DNA of 64,000 nt from Mayfieldus sp963841445 (GCA_963841445.1 CAWJCP010000001.1:372001-436000), one strand, 5' to 3'; shown: positions 1 through 9,490, numbered from the stretch's first letter. Numbers and translations: made by a program. The notes: generated from the letters alone by a model not told the origin.

Positions 1-502
1 ATGCGCTTCTACCAGGAGAACAAGATCAACCCGCTTGCCTCCTGCCTGCCGCTGCTGCTGCAGCTGCCCGTCTTCTTCGCCCTCTTCCGGCTGCTGCGCG
101 GGCGCGAGCTTCAAAGCCGACGTGCTGGCCGGCGGCGATCAGAGCTGGCTGTTCGTCAATTCGGTGATCGAGAAGCCGCACGGCGCCGAGCTGGTGGTCC
201 TGGTCGTCCTGTTCATGGGCTCGATGGCGCTCTCGAGCCTGGTGATGATCCGGACCTCGCCGAGCGCCGCCGGCAACCAGCAGTACATGCTGCTGGGGGT
301 CTTCGTCTTGATCGGGATCTTCTTCGTGCCCACGGTCCCGGCCGGGCTGAGCATCTACTGGATCACGACCAACTTCTGGACCGTCGGCCAGCAGTACGTG
401 GCCTCGAAGCTGATCCCGGCGCCGGCGGTGCCGACCCCGGCCCAGGCCGCGGCGGCCAAACCGCCGCCCCCGCCGCCGCGCAAGCGCAAGAAGCGGCGTT
501 AG
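1..502 (+). CDS. yidC: YidC/Oxa1 membrane protein insertase (5' partial, one frameshift)
   Basis: C-terminal part of the YidC/Oxa1 insertase, which places membrane proteins in the inner membrane alone or with SecYEG. The window opens inside the conserved Oxa core: FYQENKINPLASCLPLLLQL is the typical cytoplasmic loop and following membrane helix. The reading frame shifts near base 95-110, then continues through two more helices (around VVLVVLFMGSMALSS and MLLGVFVLIGIFFVP) with the conserved GLSIYWITTNFWTVGQQY motif. The protein ends in a proline-rich stretch and a basic KRKKRR tail that could contact the ribosome. It stands upstream of jag and rsmG, the usual order next to the origin. The N-terminal half lies outside the window. 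The frameshift is most likely a sequencing error because both sides match the family. Confidence 0.93.
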   Translation, partial: CASTRRTRSTRLPPACRCCCSCPSSSPSSGCCAGASFKADVLAGGDQSWLFVNSVIEKPHGAELVVLVVLFMGSMALSSLVMIRTSPSAAGNQQYMLLGVFVLIGIFFVPTVPAGLSIYWITTNFWTVGQQYVASKLIPAPAVPTPAQAAAAKPPPPPPRKRKKRR

Positions 503-558
503 CGGACCCTCGCGGCACGAGGCCGGGTCACCGCTCGCGCCTCGCCTTGCGAACGACC

Positions 559-564
559 TAGACT
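559..564 (+). promoter_or_regulatory. -10-like element of jag
   Basis: TAGACT lies exactly seven bases before the GTG start of jag, which would make the transcript start at or next to the start codon. No good -35 is visible. It is one of many starts in this window with the same spacing. Confidence 0.4.
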
Positions 565-571
565 GCGGCCG

Positions 572-1053
572 GTGAGCCCCCCCGAAGCGATGCCAGAGGA
601 CCCCGCAGAGCGCGTGCGCGCCGTCCTCGAACGGGTCCTCGACGAGCTCGAGCTCGATGGCGAGGTGGAGATCGAGGAGATGAAGGCGAGATCCTCGCCG
701 TCGTCGACGGGGACGACGACTACGGCCTGCTGATCGGCAAGCGGGGCCAGACGATCGATGCCCTGCAGCTGCTCTGCTACCAGGCCGCCTTCCGCGGCAT
801 CGCGGAGCGCAAGCGGGTGATGGTCGACGCCGCCGGCTACCGGGAGCGTCGCCGCGAGACCCTGCAGCGGCGCGCCGACCGCGCCGCCGAGCAGGCCCTC
901 GACCTCGCCCGCCCGGTCGAGCTCGACGCGATGAGCGCACCGGAGCGCCGCGTCGTCCACGAGCGGCTCAAGGAGCGCCCCGAGGTCGAGACCTACAGCG
1001 AGGGCACGGAGCCGAATCGCTGCGTGGTCGTCGCGCCGCTGGTCTCTGAGTGA
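572..1053 (+). CDS. jag: Jag/KhpB RNA-binding protein (frameshifted)
   Basis: Small RNA-binding protein of the Jag/KhpB family, which pairs with KhpA and affects cell division and elongation in Gram-positive bacteria. The N-terminal acidic helix (DPAERVRAVLERVLDELELD) is followed by a frameshift near 680-690. A KH domain with the GxxG-type loop (LLIGKRGQTIDALQLL) and a C-terminal R3H domain (SAPERRVVHERLKERPEVET) follow. The length of about 160 residues is normal for the short actinobacterial form. The GTG start has the -10-like TAGACT seven bases upstream. The stop TGA overlaps the rsmG start GTG by four bases, so the two are probably translationally coupled. The order yidC-jag-rsmG-parA-parB is the standard origin-proximal arrangement. 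Confidence 0.9.
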
Positions 1054-1782
1054 GCGACTTCCGCGCCGCCGCGGGACCGCCGCCGCAGCTCGAGGACCCG
1101 CGCGTTCGCGAGGCGCTGGCGCCGGTCCTCGAGCTGCTGCGCGCCGAGCGCGCATCGGTCAGCTCGATCACCGAGCCGCGAGCGGGCCTGGCAGGTGCAC
1201 GTCGCCGACAGCCTCAGCGGCCTCGTCGTCGCCGAGCTCGGCGGCCGCGACGCAGATCGCCGACGTCGGCTCCGGCGCCGGCTTCCCGGGCCTGGCGCTG
1301 GCAGCAGCGCTGCCCGATGCCCGCGTCGACCTGATCGAGTCGGTCGAGCCGCAAGGCCGAGTTCATCGGCCGCGCGGCGACTGCTGGCCGACTGGCCAAT
1401 ACGCGGGTGATCGCCGACCGCGCCGAGACCTGGGCCGCCTCGCCGCCGCCCGACGGCGGCCGCGAGCGCCTATCGAGGCGGTGACGGCGCGGGCCGTCGG
1501 CAGGCTCTCGACCCTGGCCGAGCTCGCCTCGCCGCTGCTGCGCGACGGAGGGGTGCTGGTCGCCTGGAAGGGTCGTCGAGACGCGGACGAGGAGGCCGAG
1601 GTCGAGCGAGCGGCGGAGCGGCTGGCGATGCAGCCAGTCGAGGTCCGGGCGGTGGGCCCGTTCGCGGGCAGCCGCCATCGCCATCTGCACGTGGTCCGCA
1701 AGTCGGGGCCGACCCCGGAGGGGCTGCCGCGCCGCCCGGGCTGGCCAAGAAGCGCCCCTTCGGTCGCCGCGGCGCTGGCTAG
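1050..1782 (+). CDS. rsmG: 16S rRNA (guanine527-N7)-methyltransferase RsmG (several frameshifts)
   Basis: SAM-dependent methyltransferase of the RsmG/GidB family, which methylates G527 of 16S rRNA. The start GTG overlaps the jag stop (GTGA). The frame breaks at least four times (around 1190, 1250, 1345-1480 and 1740), but the pieces join into one RsmG: VREALAPVLELLRAE, then HVADSLSGLVV, then the SAM motif IADVGSGAGFPGLALA, then AVTARAVGRLSTLAELASPL with the typical VAWKG. A last shift gives the usual tail LAKKRPFGRRGAG, ending at TAG 1780-1782; without that shift the frame would run to 1795. No intact protein can be read from this sequence, so this is either a badly resolved region or a true pseudogene. 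I favour sequence error because every neighbour has the same problem. Confidence 0.85.
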
Positions 1783-1832
1783 GCTGGGAGCGTGAGGCTC
1801 ACGACGGGAGCTCGGCTGTCGGCCGAACGCGA

Positions 1833-2632
1833 ATGGTTTCGCTGATGGGTGCGGTCTACGCAGTCGCGAACCAGAAGGGCGGGGTCGGCAAGACGACGAG
1901 CGCGATCAGCCTCGCCGCCTGCCTTGCCGACCGCGGCGCCCAGACCCTGCTCGTCGACCTCGACCCGCAATGCAGCGCGACGCTGGCGCTGGGCGCCGAC
2001 CGCGAGGCCTCGCCTTCGACCTACGACTGTCTTTGCGGCGAGGTCTCGGTCGCCGAGGCCGCCCGCCCGGCCGGGCCGGACAACCTCTGGCTTGCTCCCG
2101 GCCAGCCGCGATCTCGCCGGCGCATCGGTGGAGCTGCCGCGGATGAAGAAGGCTCGAGACGCGGCTGCGCGAGCGGCTCGGCCCGCTGCGCGAGCGCTTC
2201 GCCTTCACGATCCTCGACTGCCCTCCCTCGCTCGGCCCGGTCGCGGTCAACGCGCTTGCCGCGTCGGACCGGGTGCTGGTCCCGGTCCAGGCCGAGTACC
2301 TCGCTCTCGAGGGCCTGGTCCAGTTCCTCGACACCCTGGGCCTGGTCCGCCGCGAGCTCAACCCGTCCCTGGAGCTGTCGGGCCTGATCATCACCATGCA
2401 CGACGAGCGCACCCGCCTCGCGATCGACGTCGAGCGCGAGCTGCGCGAGCACTTCGGTGAGCTGGTGTACGAGACCGTGATCCCACGCAGCGTCAAGTTG
2501 GCCGAGTCGCCGAGCTACGGCGAGCCGGTGATCGCCCACGCGCCCGCCTCGCGCGGCGCGGTCGCCTACGCGCGGCTGGCGGAGGAGATCGTTGCCCGCG
2601 AGGCGGCCGAGGCGATCCGCGAGGCGGCATGA
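1833..2632 (+). CDS. parA: ParA/Soj chromosome-partitioning ATPase (two frameshifts)
   Basis: ParA-family ATPase that moves the ParB-parS complex and segregates the origin region. The deviant Walker A motif KGGVGKTT sits at residues 11-18 counted from the ATG at 1845; an alternative ATG lies four codons upstream at 1833. The Walker A' aspartates appear in LLVDLDPQCSATLAL. Two frame changes (about 2105 and 2160-2200) separate this from the rest, which contains the Walker B-like FTILDCPPSLGPVAVNAL and the PVQAEYLALEGL segment. The C-terminus reads SRGAVAYARLAEEIV. The stop overlaps the parB start (ATGA), which supports co-expression. Length after repair is about 260 residues, normal for Soj. 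Confidence 0.92.
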
Positions 2633-3504
2633 GCGAGCGGCGCGGAATCGGCCGCGGCCTCGCGGCGATCCTCCCGGAGCGAGCCGAGGGCGCGGAGGAG
2701 CTGCGCGAGCTGCCGATCGAGCTGATCAAGCCGAACCCCAACCAGCCGCGACGCCGCTTCGACGCCGAGGGCATGGAGGTGCTCGCGGCCTCGATCAAGG
2801 CGAGCGGGATGATCCAGCCGCTGCTCGTCCGCCCCCTCGCCGACGGAAGCTATGAGCTGATCGCCGGCGAGCGGCGCTGGCGGGCCGCCAAGGAGGTTGG
2901 GCTGGAGCGGGTCTCGGCGATCGTCCGCGACGCCGACGAGGCGGAGCGGTTGCAGAAGGCGCTGGTCGAGAACATGGTTCGCGAGGACCTCAACCCGGTC
3001 GAGGAGGCGCGCGCCTGCGCGGCGCTGGTCGAGGACCTGGGGCTGGCCAAGAAGGAGGTCGGCCGCCGGGTCGGGCGCAGCCGGCCGGCGATCTCGAACC
3101 TGATCCGGATCCTCGACCTGCCCGACGAGGCGCTGGAGCTGCTCGAGTAGCGGCGAGCTCAGCGAGGGCCACGGCCGGGCGATCCTGCAGGTGAGCGGGA
3201 ACGACTCCCGCCGCCGTCTCGCCCGCGACGCAGCGGCGGGCGGCTGGTCGGTCCGTGAGACCGAGAACCGCGCCAAGCTGGCCAGCCAGCCAAAGGGTGG
3301 GAGGGGGGCGCCGGGGGGCGGGCGGCACTCGATCCGGAGGTCGCCGAGGCCCTTGACGACGCCGAGCAGAAGCTCGAGTCGGCCCTCGGCCACGCGGTCA
3401 AGGTGGGGTGCGCGGGAACCCAGATCTTGGCCGAGATCCGCTTCGACGACATCGACGAGCTGCTCGCGATGACCCGCCGCATCAACGGCAAGCGGGTGGC
3501 CTGA
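2629..3504 (+). CDS. parB: ParB/Spo0J centromere-binding protein (about three frameshifts)
   Basis: ParB/Spo0J partition protein, a CTP-hydrolysing clamp that loads at parS and spreads on DNA. The N-terminal CTPase domain carries the hallmark GERRWRAAKEVG and ENMVREDLNPVEEA motifs. The HTH region contains AKKEVGRRVGRSRPAISNLI. The frame breaks near 3145, where a false stop follows LDLPDEALELLE, and again near 3330 and 3410. The continuation supplies LSEGHGRAIL and the C-terminal dimerisation helix region TQILAEIRFDDIDELLAMT, ending at TGA 3502-3504. The GTG/ATG overlap with parA makes a parAB operon. No full parS palindrome was seen nearby. Confidence 0.92.
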
Positions 3505-3525
3505 GCCGGCCCGCTGCGCCGCCGT

Positions 3526-3531
3526 TATCAT
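3526..3531 (+). promoter_or_regulatory. -10-like element of tRNA-Ile
   Basis: TATCAT lies 11 bases before the first base of the tRNA, a good distance for a start in the short 5' leader. It sits in the 38-base gap after parB. Confidence 0.4.
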
Positions 3532-3542
3532 CGGCCCCATGA

Positions 3543-3615
<73 letters not shown>

Positions 3616-3616
<1 letters not shown>

Positions 3617-3879
3617 TGAAGCTCTACGTCTGCTGGGGAACATTCGCACCGCAAGGCCACCCATGCGGGAAGGCGCACGCTGCGCTGGCGGTGGCCGGCC
3701 ACGACCCCGAGGTCGAGAGGGTCTTTGGCGGCATGGGCACCGACCCGTTGTTCCCGGGTCGGCGCAGGGTCAAGGAGCTGACCGGCAACTCGAAGGTGCC
3801 GACCCTGGTGCTAGACGACGGCACGGTCGTCGACGGCTCCGAGAAGATCATCGAATGGGCTGAGGCCAACCCGGCCTGA
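3616..3879 (+). CDS. Glutathione S-transferase N-terminal-domain / glutaredoxin-like protein
   Basis: An 87-residue thioredoxin-fold protein of the type annotated in actinobacteria as GST N-terminal-domain protein. Visible features are a first strand KLYVCWGTF with Cys6, a second cysteine at 17 (GHPCGKAHAAL), the cis-proline strand SKVPTLVLDDGTVV and a C-terminal helix SEKIIEWAEANPA. A redox or thiol-binding role is inferred; the substrate is unknown. The start ATG is the only early start codon in frame, and its A is the discriminator base of tRNA-Ile. Normal 3' processing of the tRNA would therefore remove one base of the start codon, so the mRNA and the mature tRNA cannot come from the same transcript molecule. 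The gene ends three bases from the convergent SRPBCC gene. Confidence 0.85.
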
Positions 3880-3882
3880 CAG

Positions 3883-4335
3883 TCACGCGCCGGGCCCCGG
3901 CGGACGATAGGAAGGGCGTGTGGCAGCCTCGTTCATCGCCTCCAGCGACCGAGCCAGCCACTTGCGGAAGTAGCTGCGCCCGGCGATCGCGTCGAAGGCC
4001 GAGTAACGCAGGCCGATCGGGTTCATCCCCGCTGCGCCGTCGACGAAGGTGTCGCCCTGGCCTCGGTGAGGCCGAGATCGACGAAGGCCCCGCTGATCAC
4101 GCAGTCGATCCGAAAGCGCTGGCAGTCGCTTGCCTCGTTGACGACGAACCTCGCGCTCGGCCGTGCCGAGCGGGACCTTCATCACCTCGCGGTAGCTGCA
4201 GCCCTCATGGAAGTCGTCGCAATGGACCTGCTCGACGTCCGGCCACCACTCGGGATGGCGGTTGACGTCGGTGATCAGCGCCCAGACCGCCCGCGGCGGG
4301 GCCTCGATCAGAAGCTGCTGGCGAACCTCCGACAT
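3883..4335 (-). CDS. SRPBCC (START/Bet v1-like) family protein, frameshifted
   Basis: SRPBCC-fold protein with the typical opening RQQLLIEAPPRAVWALITDV followed by HPEWWPDVEQVHC, as in polyketide cyclase/dehydrase-like lipid-binding proteins. Two compensating frame changes lie at about 4060-4170: the plus-one frame gives ARFVVNEASDCQRFRIDCVI, which fits the fold better than the arginine-rich in-frame reading. The C-terminus GRSYFRKWLARSLEAMNEAA is a typical closing helix. The start MSEVRQQ at 4335 is preferred over the longer frame to 4392. It is convergent with the GST-like gene and divergent from the BFN gene. The ligand is unknown. Confidence 0.72.
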   Translation of the reverse strand: MSEVRQQLLIEAPPRAVWALITDVNRHPEWWPDVEQVHCDDFHEGCSYREVMKVPLGTAEREVRRQRGKRLPALSDRLRDQRGLRRSRPHRGQGDTFVDGAAGMNPIGLRYSAFDAIAGRSYFRKWLARSLEAMNEAATRPSYRPPGPGA

Positions 4336-4393
4336 CGGCGGGATTTTCGCAGCCGATGGGGATTCTGCCCCCTGGCGGGTGCAGGGCCGCACC

Positions 4394-4399
4394 TATAAT
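4394..4399 (+). promoter_or_regulatory. -10 element (TATAAT) of the BFN gene
   Basis: A perfect TATAAT lies 35 bases before the TTG start, giving a leader of roughly 28 bases. The -35 region (around TGGCGG) is poor. Unlike most units in this window, this gene has a leader and a strong Shine-Dalgarno GGAGGG at 4424-4429. Confidence 0.55.
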
Positions 4400-4434
4400 G
4401 GCCGTTCCGCAGCCAGCCGCCCCGGAGGGCCTTC

Positions 4435-5034
4435 TTGCAGCAAATGCAGATCTACGGAGTCAGCTTCGACATGGTCGGCAAGCAGCCGATCGTGCTGCTG
4501 AAGACGGTCGACGGCAATAAGTTCCTGCCGATCTGGATCGGCCACCCGGAGGCGGCGGCGATCCTGATGAAGCTGCAGGGTGCCTCGACGCCGCGGCCGA
4601 TGACCCACGACCTGCTCTCCGACATGCTCGACCAGGTCGACGCCAAGTGCGAGCGGGTCTCGGTGACCGAGCTGCGCGACAACACCTTCTACGCCTCGAT
4701 CACGATCTCGATCAACGGCTCCGAGACCGAGATCGACTCGCGCCCATCCGACGCGCTGGCGCTCGCGGTCCGCGTCTCGGCGCCGATCTTCGCCGCCGAG
4801 GACGTGATCGAGGAGTCGGCGATCGAGTTCGAGCAGGAGGTCGAGGACCCCGAGGAGGTCGTCGAGAAGTTCAAGGACTTCCTCGACACCGTCACGCCCG
4901 AGGACTTCGCCGAGGGCGAGGAAGTAAGCTTGATGACCCGCGCTGAGGCGGAAGCCGAGTGGAGCGATTGGGCGCCGCGGACGATGCCCGCACGACCGGG
5001 GTGCGCGACATCCGGCCCTGGGGAGCATGACTAG
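4435..5034 (+). CDS. Bifunctional nuclease (BFN/DUF151) domain protein
   Basis: Protein of the BFN family (DUF151), named for a plant enzyme with RNase and DNase activity; the bacterial role is not established. The domain spans about residues 1-140: the N-terminal MQIYGVSFDMVGKQPIVLLK, the central FLPIWIGHPEAAAILMKLQG and the conserved SRPSDALALAVRVSAPIFA block. An acidic tail follows. The TTG at 4435 is chosen because GGAGGG ends five bases upstream; the ATG at 4444 would be 14 bases away. The last 25 codons are doubtful. A single shift would instead give a short tail ending WGA with stop TGA at 5028-5030, and the convergent ddl end has the same uncertainty. Confidence 0.88.
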   Translation: MQQMQIYGVSFDMVGKQPIVLLKTVDGNKFLPIWIGHPEAAAILMKLQGASTPRPMTHDLLSDMLDQVDAKCERVSVTELRDNTFYASITISINGSETEIDSRPSDALALAVRVSAPIFAAEDVIEESAIEFEQEVEDPEEVVEKFKDFLDTVTPEDFAEGEEVSLMTRAEAEAEWSDWAPRTMPARPGCATSGPGEHD

Positions 5035-5980
5035 CTGCTAACCGCAGCGCTTCGACCGCGGGCAGCGCAAGCTCCAGGGCCCGCTCGACGAGCTCATCGA
5101 AGCCAAGGCCCGCCGCCTCGGCCGCCTGCGGCAGCAGGCTGGTGTCGGTGAGACCCGGAACCGCGTTTACCTCGAGCACCTCGGGCCCCTGCTCGCCGAG
5201 CATCAGGTCGACGCGCGCGAACCCCGAGCAGCCGAGGGTCTCGAAGGCCCGCAGCGCCGCCTCGTTGACAGCCGCCTCGGCGTCGCCGCCAAGCTCCGCC
5301 GGGCAGACGAACTCGGTGCGCCCGATCTCGTAGCGGGCCTCGAAGTCGTAGAGGTCGCCCTCGCGCGGGATTGCCTCGACGATCGGCAGCGCCTCCGACC
5401 CGAGCACGCTGACCGCGAGCTCGCGGCCGCGCGACGTAGCGCTCCAGCAGGACCCGGTCGTCGTAGCTGAACGCCGCCACCAGGGCCTCGGGCATCCCGC
5501 GCCGGCCGTCGACCAGCTTGACGCCGAGCGCCGAGCCGCCGCTGGCCGGCTTGACGACGAGCGGGAAGCCGAGCCGAGCCTCGATCTGCTCCAGGGTGTC
5601 AGCTGCGCCGAGCTCCCGAAAGGCGGTGGCGTTGAAGGCGAACCAGTCCGGCGTCTGGATTCCAGCCTCGCGCAGCTCGTGCTTGGCGCGCGATCTTGTC
5701 CATGCAGCGACCGCAGGCCGCGACTCCCGGGCCGGTGTACGGGATGTCGAGGATCTCGAGCAGCTCCTGCACGGTGCCGTCCTCGCCGCCGGGCCCGTGC
5801 AGGGCGACGAAGGCCGCGTCGGGGCTCTCGGCGAGGAGCGACTCCACCAACTGCGGCCCGACGTCGAGTGGGAGCGGCTCGTGCCCGAGGCGCTGCAGCG
5901 CGTCCTCGACCCGGGCCCCGGAGCGCAGCGAGACGCCGCGCTCCAGCGAGCGGCCGCCCTTCGAGGACCGCGACCTTCAT
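5031..5980 (-). CDS. ddl: D-alanine-D-alanine ligase (frameshifted)
   Basis: ATP-grasp ligase joining two D-alanines for peptidoglycan. Pieces in order: MKVAVLEGG start at 5980, then (after a shift near 5950) VESLLAESPDAAFVALHGPG with GTVQELLEILDIPYTGPGV. After a shift near 5690 comes KHELREAGIQTPDWFAF and the ATP-grasp FPLVVKPASGGSALGVKLV. After a shift near 5430 comes LPIVEAIPREGDLYDFEARY, and the metal/active-site end GFARVDLMLGEQG with EVLEVNAVPGLTDTSLLPQ. The in-frame stop is far downstream at 4892, inside the BFN gene; a one-base shift ends it at TAG 5031-5033, which I use here. The ATG overlaps the stop of the upstream aminotransferase (ATGA), so the two form an operon. Confidence 0.88.
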
Positions 5981-7385
5981 CTGGCCTCTCCCGTAGCTCG
6001 CTTGCGGAACGGGACGACGCGGCATCCTCGGTCTCGCCGCCTGCGCGCCGGGCCTGCCCGTGACCCCGCCGCCCCCGGAGGCGAAGCCGGGAGGCGGCGG
6101 GCCCGTGTGTGAGCGTCTCGTAGAGCTGCACCTGCTCCCAGACGACCTCGCCGATGCGGCGGATCCCCTCCTCGATCTCGGCTTCGCCCGAGGCCGAGAA
6201 GTTGAGCCGCATCGAGTTGCCCCCGCGGCCGTCGACGTAGGCCGCCTGGCCGGGCACGAAGGCGACGTTCTCCCGAAGAGCCTTGGCGAGCAGGTCGGTG
6301 GTGTCGATGTAGTCGGGCAGCGTCGCCCAGATGAACAGGCCGCCGCCGGGGTGGGTCCATTGTGCCTGGGGCGGGAAATGGCGCTCCAGCGCGGCGAGCA
6401 TCGCGTCGCGGCGCGAGCGGTACAGCTCGCAGAGGCTGTCGACGTACTCGCGCCAGCGGCCCTCGGCGAAGTACTCGCGCACGAAGTACTGGGTCAGGGT
6501 CGAGGTGCAGAGGTCCGCGGCCTGCTTTCCGAGCACGATCTTCTCCATCACCGGCGGCGGCGCGACCGCCCAGCCGAGCCTGATCCCGGGCGAGAGGATC
6601 TTCGAGAGGGTGCCGAGGTAGATCACGTAGTCGCCGCCCTCGAGCTGGTAGAGCGGCGGCAGCGCCTCGCCCTCGTAGCGCAGCAGCCCGTAGGGGTTGT
6701 CCTCGGCGATCAGCACCTCGCGGCTGCGGGCCAGCTCGACGAGCCGCCGCCGGCGTTCGAAGGAGAGCGACACCCCAGCCGGGTTTTGGAAGCTCGGCAC
6801 CGAGTAGATGAACTTCGGACGCCGGCCCTCGCCGGCGAGCCGGTCGAGGACCTTCTCGAGCTCGTCGACCCGCATCCCGTCCTCGTCGCACTCGATCTGG
6901 ATCACGTCGGCCTCGTAGCTGCAGAAGACCGGCACCGCGCCGGGGTAGGTCGGCGCCTCGCAGATCACCGGGTCGCCCGGGTCGACGAGGGTCTTGGTGA
7001 CCAGGTCGATCGCCTGCTGGCCGCCGGTGGTGACGATCACATCCTCGGGGTCGGGGAGCATTCCCTCCGCCCCCATCACCTGCAGGATGCAGTCCTTGGT
7101 CTCCTCGAAGCCCTCGGTCGGGCCGTACTGAAGCGCCTCGGCGGCCGATTCCTGCGCGATCCTGGTCATCTGCGCGGCGAAGCTCGCCGGGGGGAAGGTC
7201 GAGGTGTCCGGCAGTCCGCCGGCCAGCGAGATCACCTCCGGCCGTGCCGTGATCGCCATCAGGTCGCGCATCGCCGAGGAGCGCATCGCGTAGGTGCGCT
7301 GCGCGAACAGGCCCGCGTAGCGCTCGATGTCGTGAGCGGTGGTGTGCGAGCGCCGACGGTGCGGCGTCTCAGGCGGCTCGGTCAC
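5977..7385 (-). CDS. PLP-dependent aminotransferase (MocR/2-aminoadipate type, fold I)
   Basis: Fold-type I aminotransferase of about 430-460 residues, resembling the LysN/KynA-like 2-aminoadipate aminotransferases. Visible motifs: AITARPEVISLAGGLPDTST at the N-terminus, LQYGPTEGFEETKD, VTTGGQQAIDLVTKTLVDPG, IYSVPSFQNPAGVSLS, the DNPYGLLRYEG aspartate segment and the PLP lysine in YLGTLSKILSPGIRLGW. A frameshift near 6050-6100 separates the two possible C-termini. The one ending VVPFRKRATGEAR stops at TGA 5977-5979, overlapping the ddl start, and is preferred. The GTG start at 7385 is assigned from frame only. The amino-acid substrate cannot be told from sequence. Pairing with ddl could suggest a D-amino-acid or wall link, but this is only inference. 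Confidence 0.88.
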
Positions 7386-7483
7386 CCCCTAAGTGTGGCC
7401 GACGCGGGGGTTGGAAGCTGCAGCGACGCCGTTTCCCGCGCGCTCCGGTGGCGAGCGGCGCGCTCGGTAGCCTGCTTCGCCGG

Positions 7484-7915
7484 ATGGACTATTTTTCCGC
7501 GATCTGCCAGGCGCTGGGCTTCGCCCTCGCGATCGGCGCCCTTGCCGGCGCCATCGCGGCGCGTTCCGCGGTCGGCCCGCTCGTCCTGCTCGCGGCGATC
7601 GCCGGGGCCGCGGCGGGTGGCCTTTCGATGTCCACCGACGACGAGGCGGTCGTCGGCGGTGTCGTCGTCGGCATAGCGGCCGCTCCGCTCGCAGCGCTGG
7701 TCGTCGCCTCCGTGGTCGCCGGCGCCGCCCGGCGATCGGAGGGCGGTGCGGGGGCGCTCGGCCTCATCGTCGTGCTGGCAGCCGTGGTCGTCGCCGCCCT
7801 CTGCCTGCTGGTCTCGCCGATTGCGCTTCTCGCCCTCGCAGCTGTGCTCTGGTTGGCGGCGGCGCGGCGGCGGCGCGGCCAGCGCAAGTACGAGGGCCTG
7901 CGCATCCTGAGATGA
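7484..7915 (+). CDS. Hypothetical membrane protein (Ala/Val-rich, four to five helices)
   Basis: About 143 residues if started at ATG 7484 (MDYFSAICQALGFALAIGAL); a longer frame from 7448 is less likely because it begins in arginine-rich sequence. It contains four or five hydrophobic segments, separated by a short acidic loop (STDDEAVVGG) and an arginine/glycine loop (AARRSEGGAG), and ends in a basic cytoplasmic tail RRRRGQRKYEGLRIL. No family is recognised. It ends eight bases before the phosphodiesterase-like gene, suggesting co-transcription. Confidence 0.65.
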   Translation: MDYFSAICQALGFALAIGALAGAIAARSAVGPLVLLAAIAGAAAGGLSMSTDDEAVVGGVVVGIAAAPLAALVVASVVAGAARRSEGGAGALGLIVVLAAVVVAALCLLVSPIALLALAAVLWLAAARRRRGQRKYEGLRILR

Positions 7916-7923
7916 GGTGAGCC

Positions 7924-9490
7924 ATGCCTAAGGGGCTCGTTCTCGCCTACGTCGATTCGATGCGGACCGACATGCTCGAGCTCGCCGTCGAGGAGGGGCG
8001 GGCGCCGACCTTCGGCAAGCTCCTGCGGCGCGGGGTGCTGGTTCGCGAATGCGTCTCCAGCTTCCCTTCGGTGACCCCGGTCGCGAGCGCCGAGATCGCC
8101 ACCGGCGTCGGGGCGGACGAGCACTGGATCTCGGCATGAACTGGTACCACCGGCTCGAGCGCCGCTACGTCGAGTACGGCTCCTCGTTCGAGGCCTCGCG
8201 CACCTTCGGCCTCTTCCGGACCCTCTACGACCTCGTCTACAACATGAACCTCTCCCATCTCAACCCCGAGGTGGAGACCGTCTTCGAGCAGCTCGACGAT
8301 GCCGGCCTGCGCACCGCCTCCACGCCATTTCTGATCTACCGCGGCCGGCACCGGCACGAGGTCTCGCTCGAGGGCCTGATGCGGCGGGCGATCGACGTCA
8401 GCGGGCTGAAGCTTCGCCACGCGACCTGGGGCCCGAAGGAGCTCTTCTACGGCGAGCTCTACGCGAGCCGCCGCGTCCCCTGCCAGCCGACCTCGCGGCC
8501 GGGAGCCCGCGACGAGTACTCGGCCTGCTGCGCCGCCGAGCTCGCCGGCCAGGGCCTCTTCGACTTCCTCTTGCTCTCCCTCCCCGACAACGACCACCAC
8601 TCGCACCGCCACGGCCCCGACGCGATGGTCGAGTCGATCTCCGCAGCCGACGCGGCATTCGCGCGGCTGATCGAGGCGGCCGGGAGGCCTGGACGGGTTC
8701 CTGACCGACTACGCGCTGATCCTGATGGCCGACCATGCCCAGACCCCCGTCCATCGCGAGCTGCCGATCGCGGCCGAGCTGGGACGGCGCTGGAGCATCC
8801 TCCAGCCCTCCGCGGATCGCCCCGAGGAGGCCGAGCTGGCGGTCAGCCCGACCTCGCGCGCCGCGAACGTCTATCTGCTCGCCGGCGAGCGCGAGCGCCC
8901 CGAGCTGACCGAGGTGCGGGGCGCCCTCGAGGCGATGGAGGGTGTCGATCTCGTCGCCCATCTCGCCTGCGACGGCGCCTCGATCGTCCGCGAGTCGCCG
9001 GCCCCACCACCACCCGGCGCCGAGGCGGTCGTGCGCCGGGCCGGGGTCGAGCTGCGCTTTCGGCCCGGCGATCGGGTCGCGGACCTCCGTGGCGGGCGCT
9101 GGGAGCTGAGCGGCGAGCCGCTGGCGCTCGACCTCGAGGAGGACGACGGCCGCCTGCGAAGCGAGAGCTATCCCGACGCGCTGGCGCGGCTGTGGTCCGC
9201 GCTCGCGGCCCCCCACTGCGGCGACCTGGTGATCTCGGCGACGCTCGGCTACGAGTGCGTCGACTGGGGCGCCGCCTCGCACGTCGGCGGCGGCAGCCAC
9301 GGGTCCCTGCATCGCGGCGACTCGCTGGGCCCGCTGCTGTTCTGCGGCTGCGGCCCAAAGAGCGCCGACGAGCGCGAGCAATGGGCGCTTCGCGACGTCG
9401 CCTCGATCGTGGTCGAGCATTTCGGGGATCGCGAGCGGGCGGCTCGTGGGCGCGGACTGGGAGGGTCCGGGCGTGGGGGCGCTGGGATGA
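7924..9490 (+). CDS. Alkaline phosphatase superfamily / type I phosphodiesterase-nucleotide pyrophosphatase-like protein (frameshifted)
   Basis: Metal-dependent phosphohydrolase of the nucleotide pyrophosphatase/phosphodiesterase group. Motifs in order: the metal aspartate in LVLAYVDSMRTDML, the nucleophile threonine region FPSVTPVASAEIATG, the metal motif LPDNDHHSHRHGPDAMVESI and ILMADHAQTPV. Frame shifts occur near 8130, 8680 and 9425. At the last, dropping one G of a GGGG run turns an odd arginine-rich tail into HFGIASGRLVGADWEGPGVG with stop TGA 9488-9490, overlapping the next ATG by four bases. The middle part (residues about 60-180) is an inserted cap with aromatic residues, as in related phosphoesterases. 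No signal peptide is seen, so the enzyme is probably cytoplasmic. The substrate is unknown. Confidence 0.82.

Noticed and set aside
1833..3504. parA and parB as true pseudogenes
   Set aside because: Frames resume in conserved sequence and many neighbouring essential genes have the same defect; sequence error is simpler.
1783..3542. oriC, DnaA boxes or parS near parAB
   Set aside because: I looked for TTATCCACA-type boxes and the 16-bp parS palindrome and found no full match; dnaA and dnaN are not in the window.
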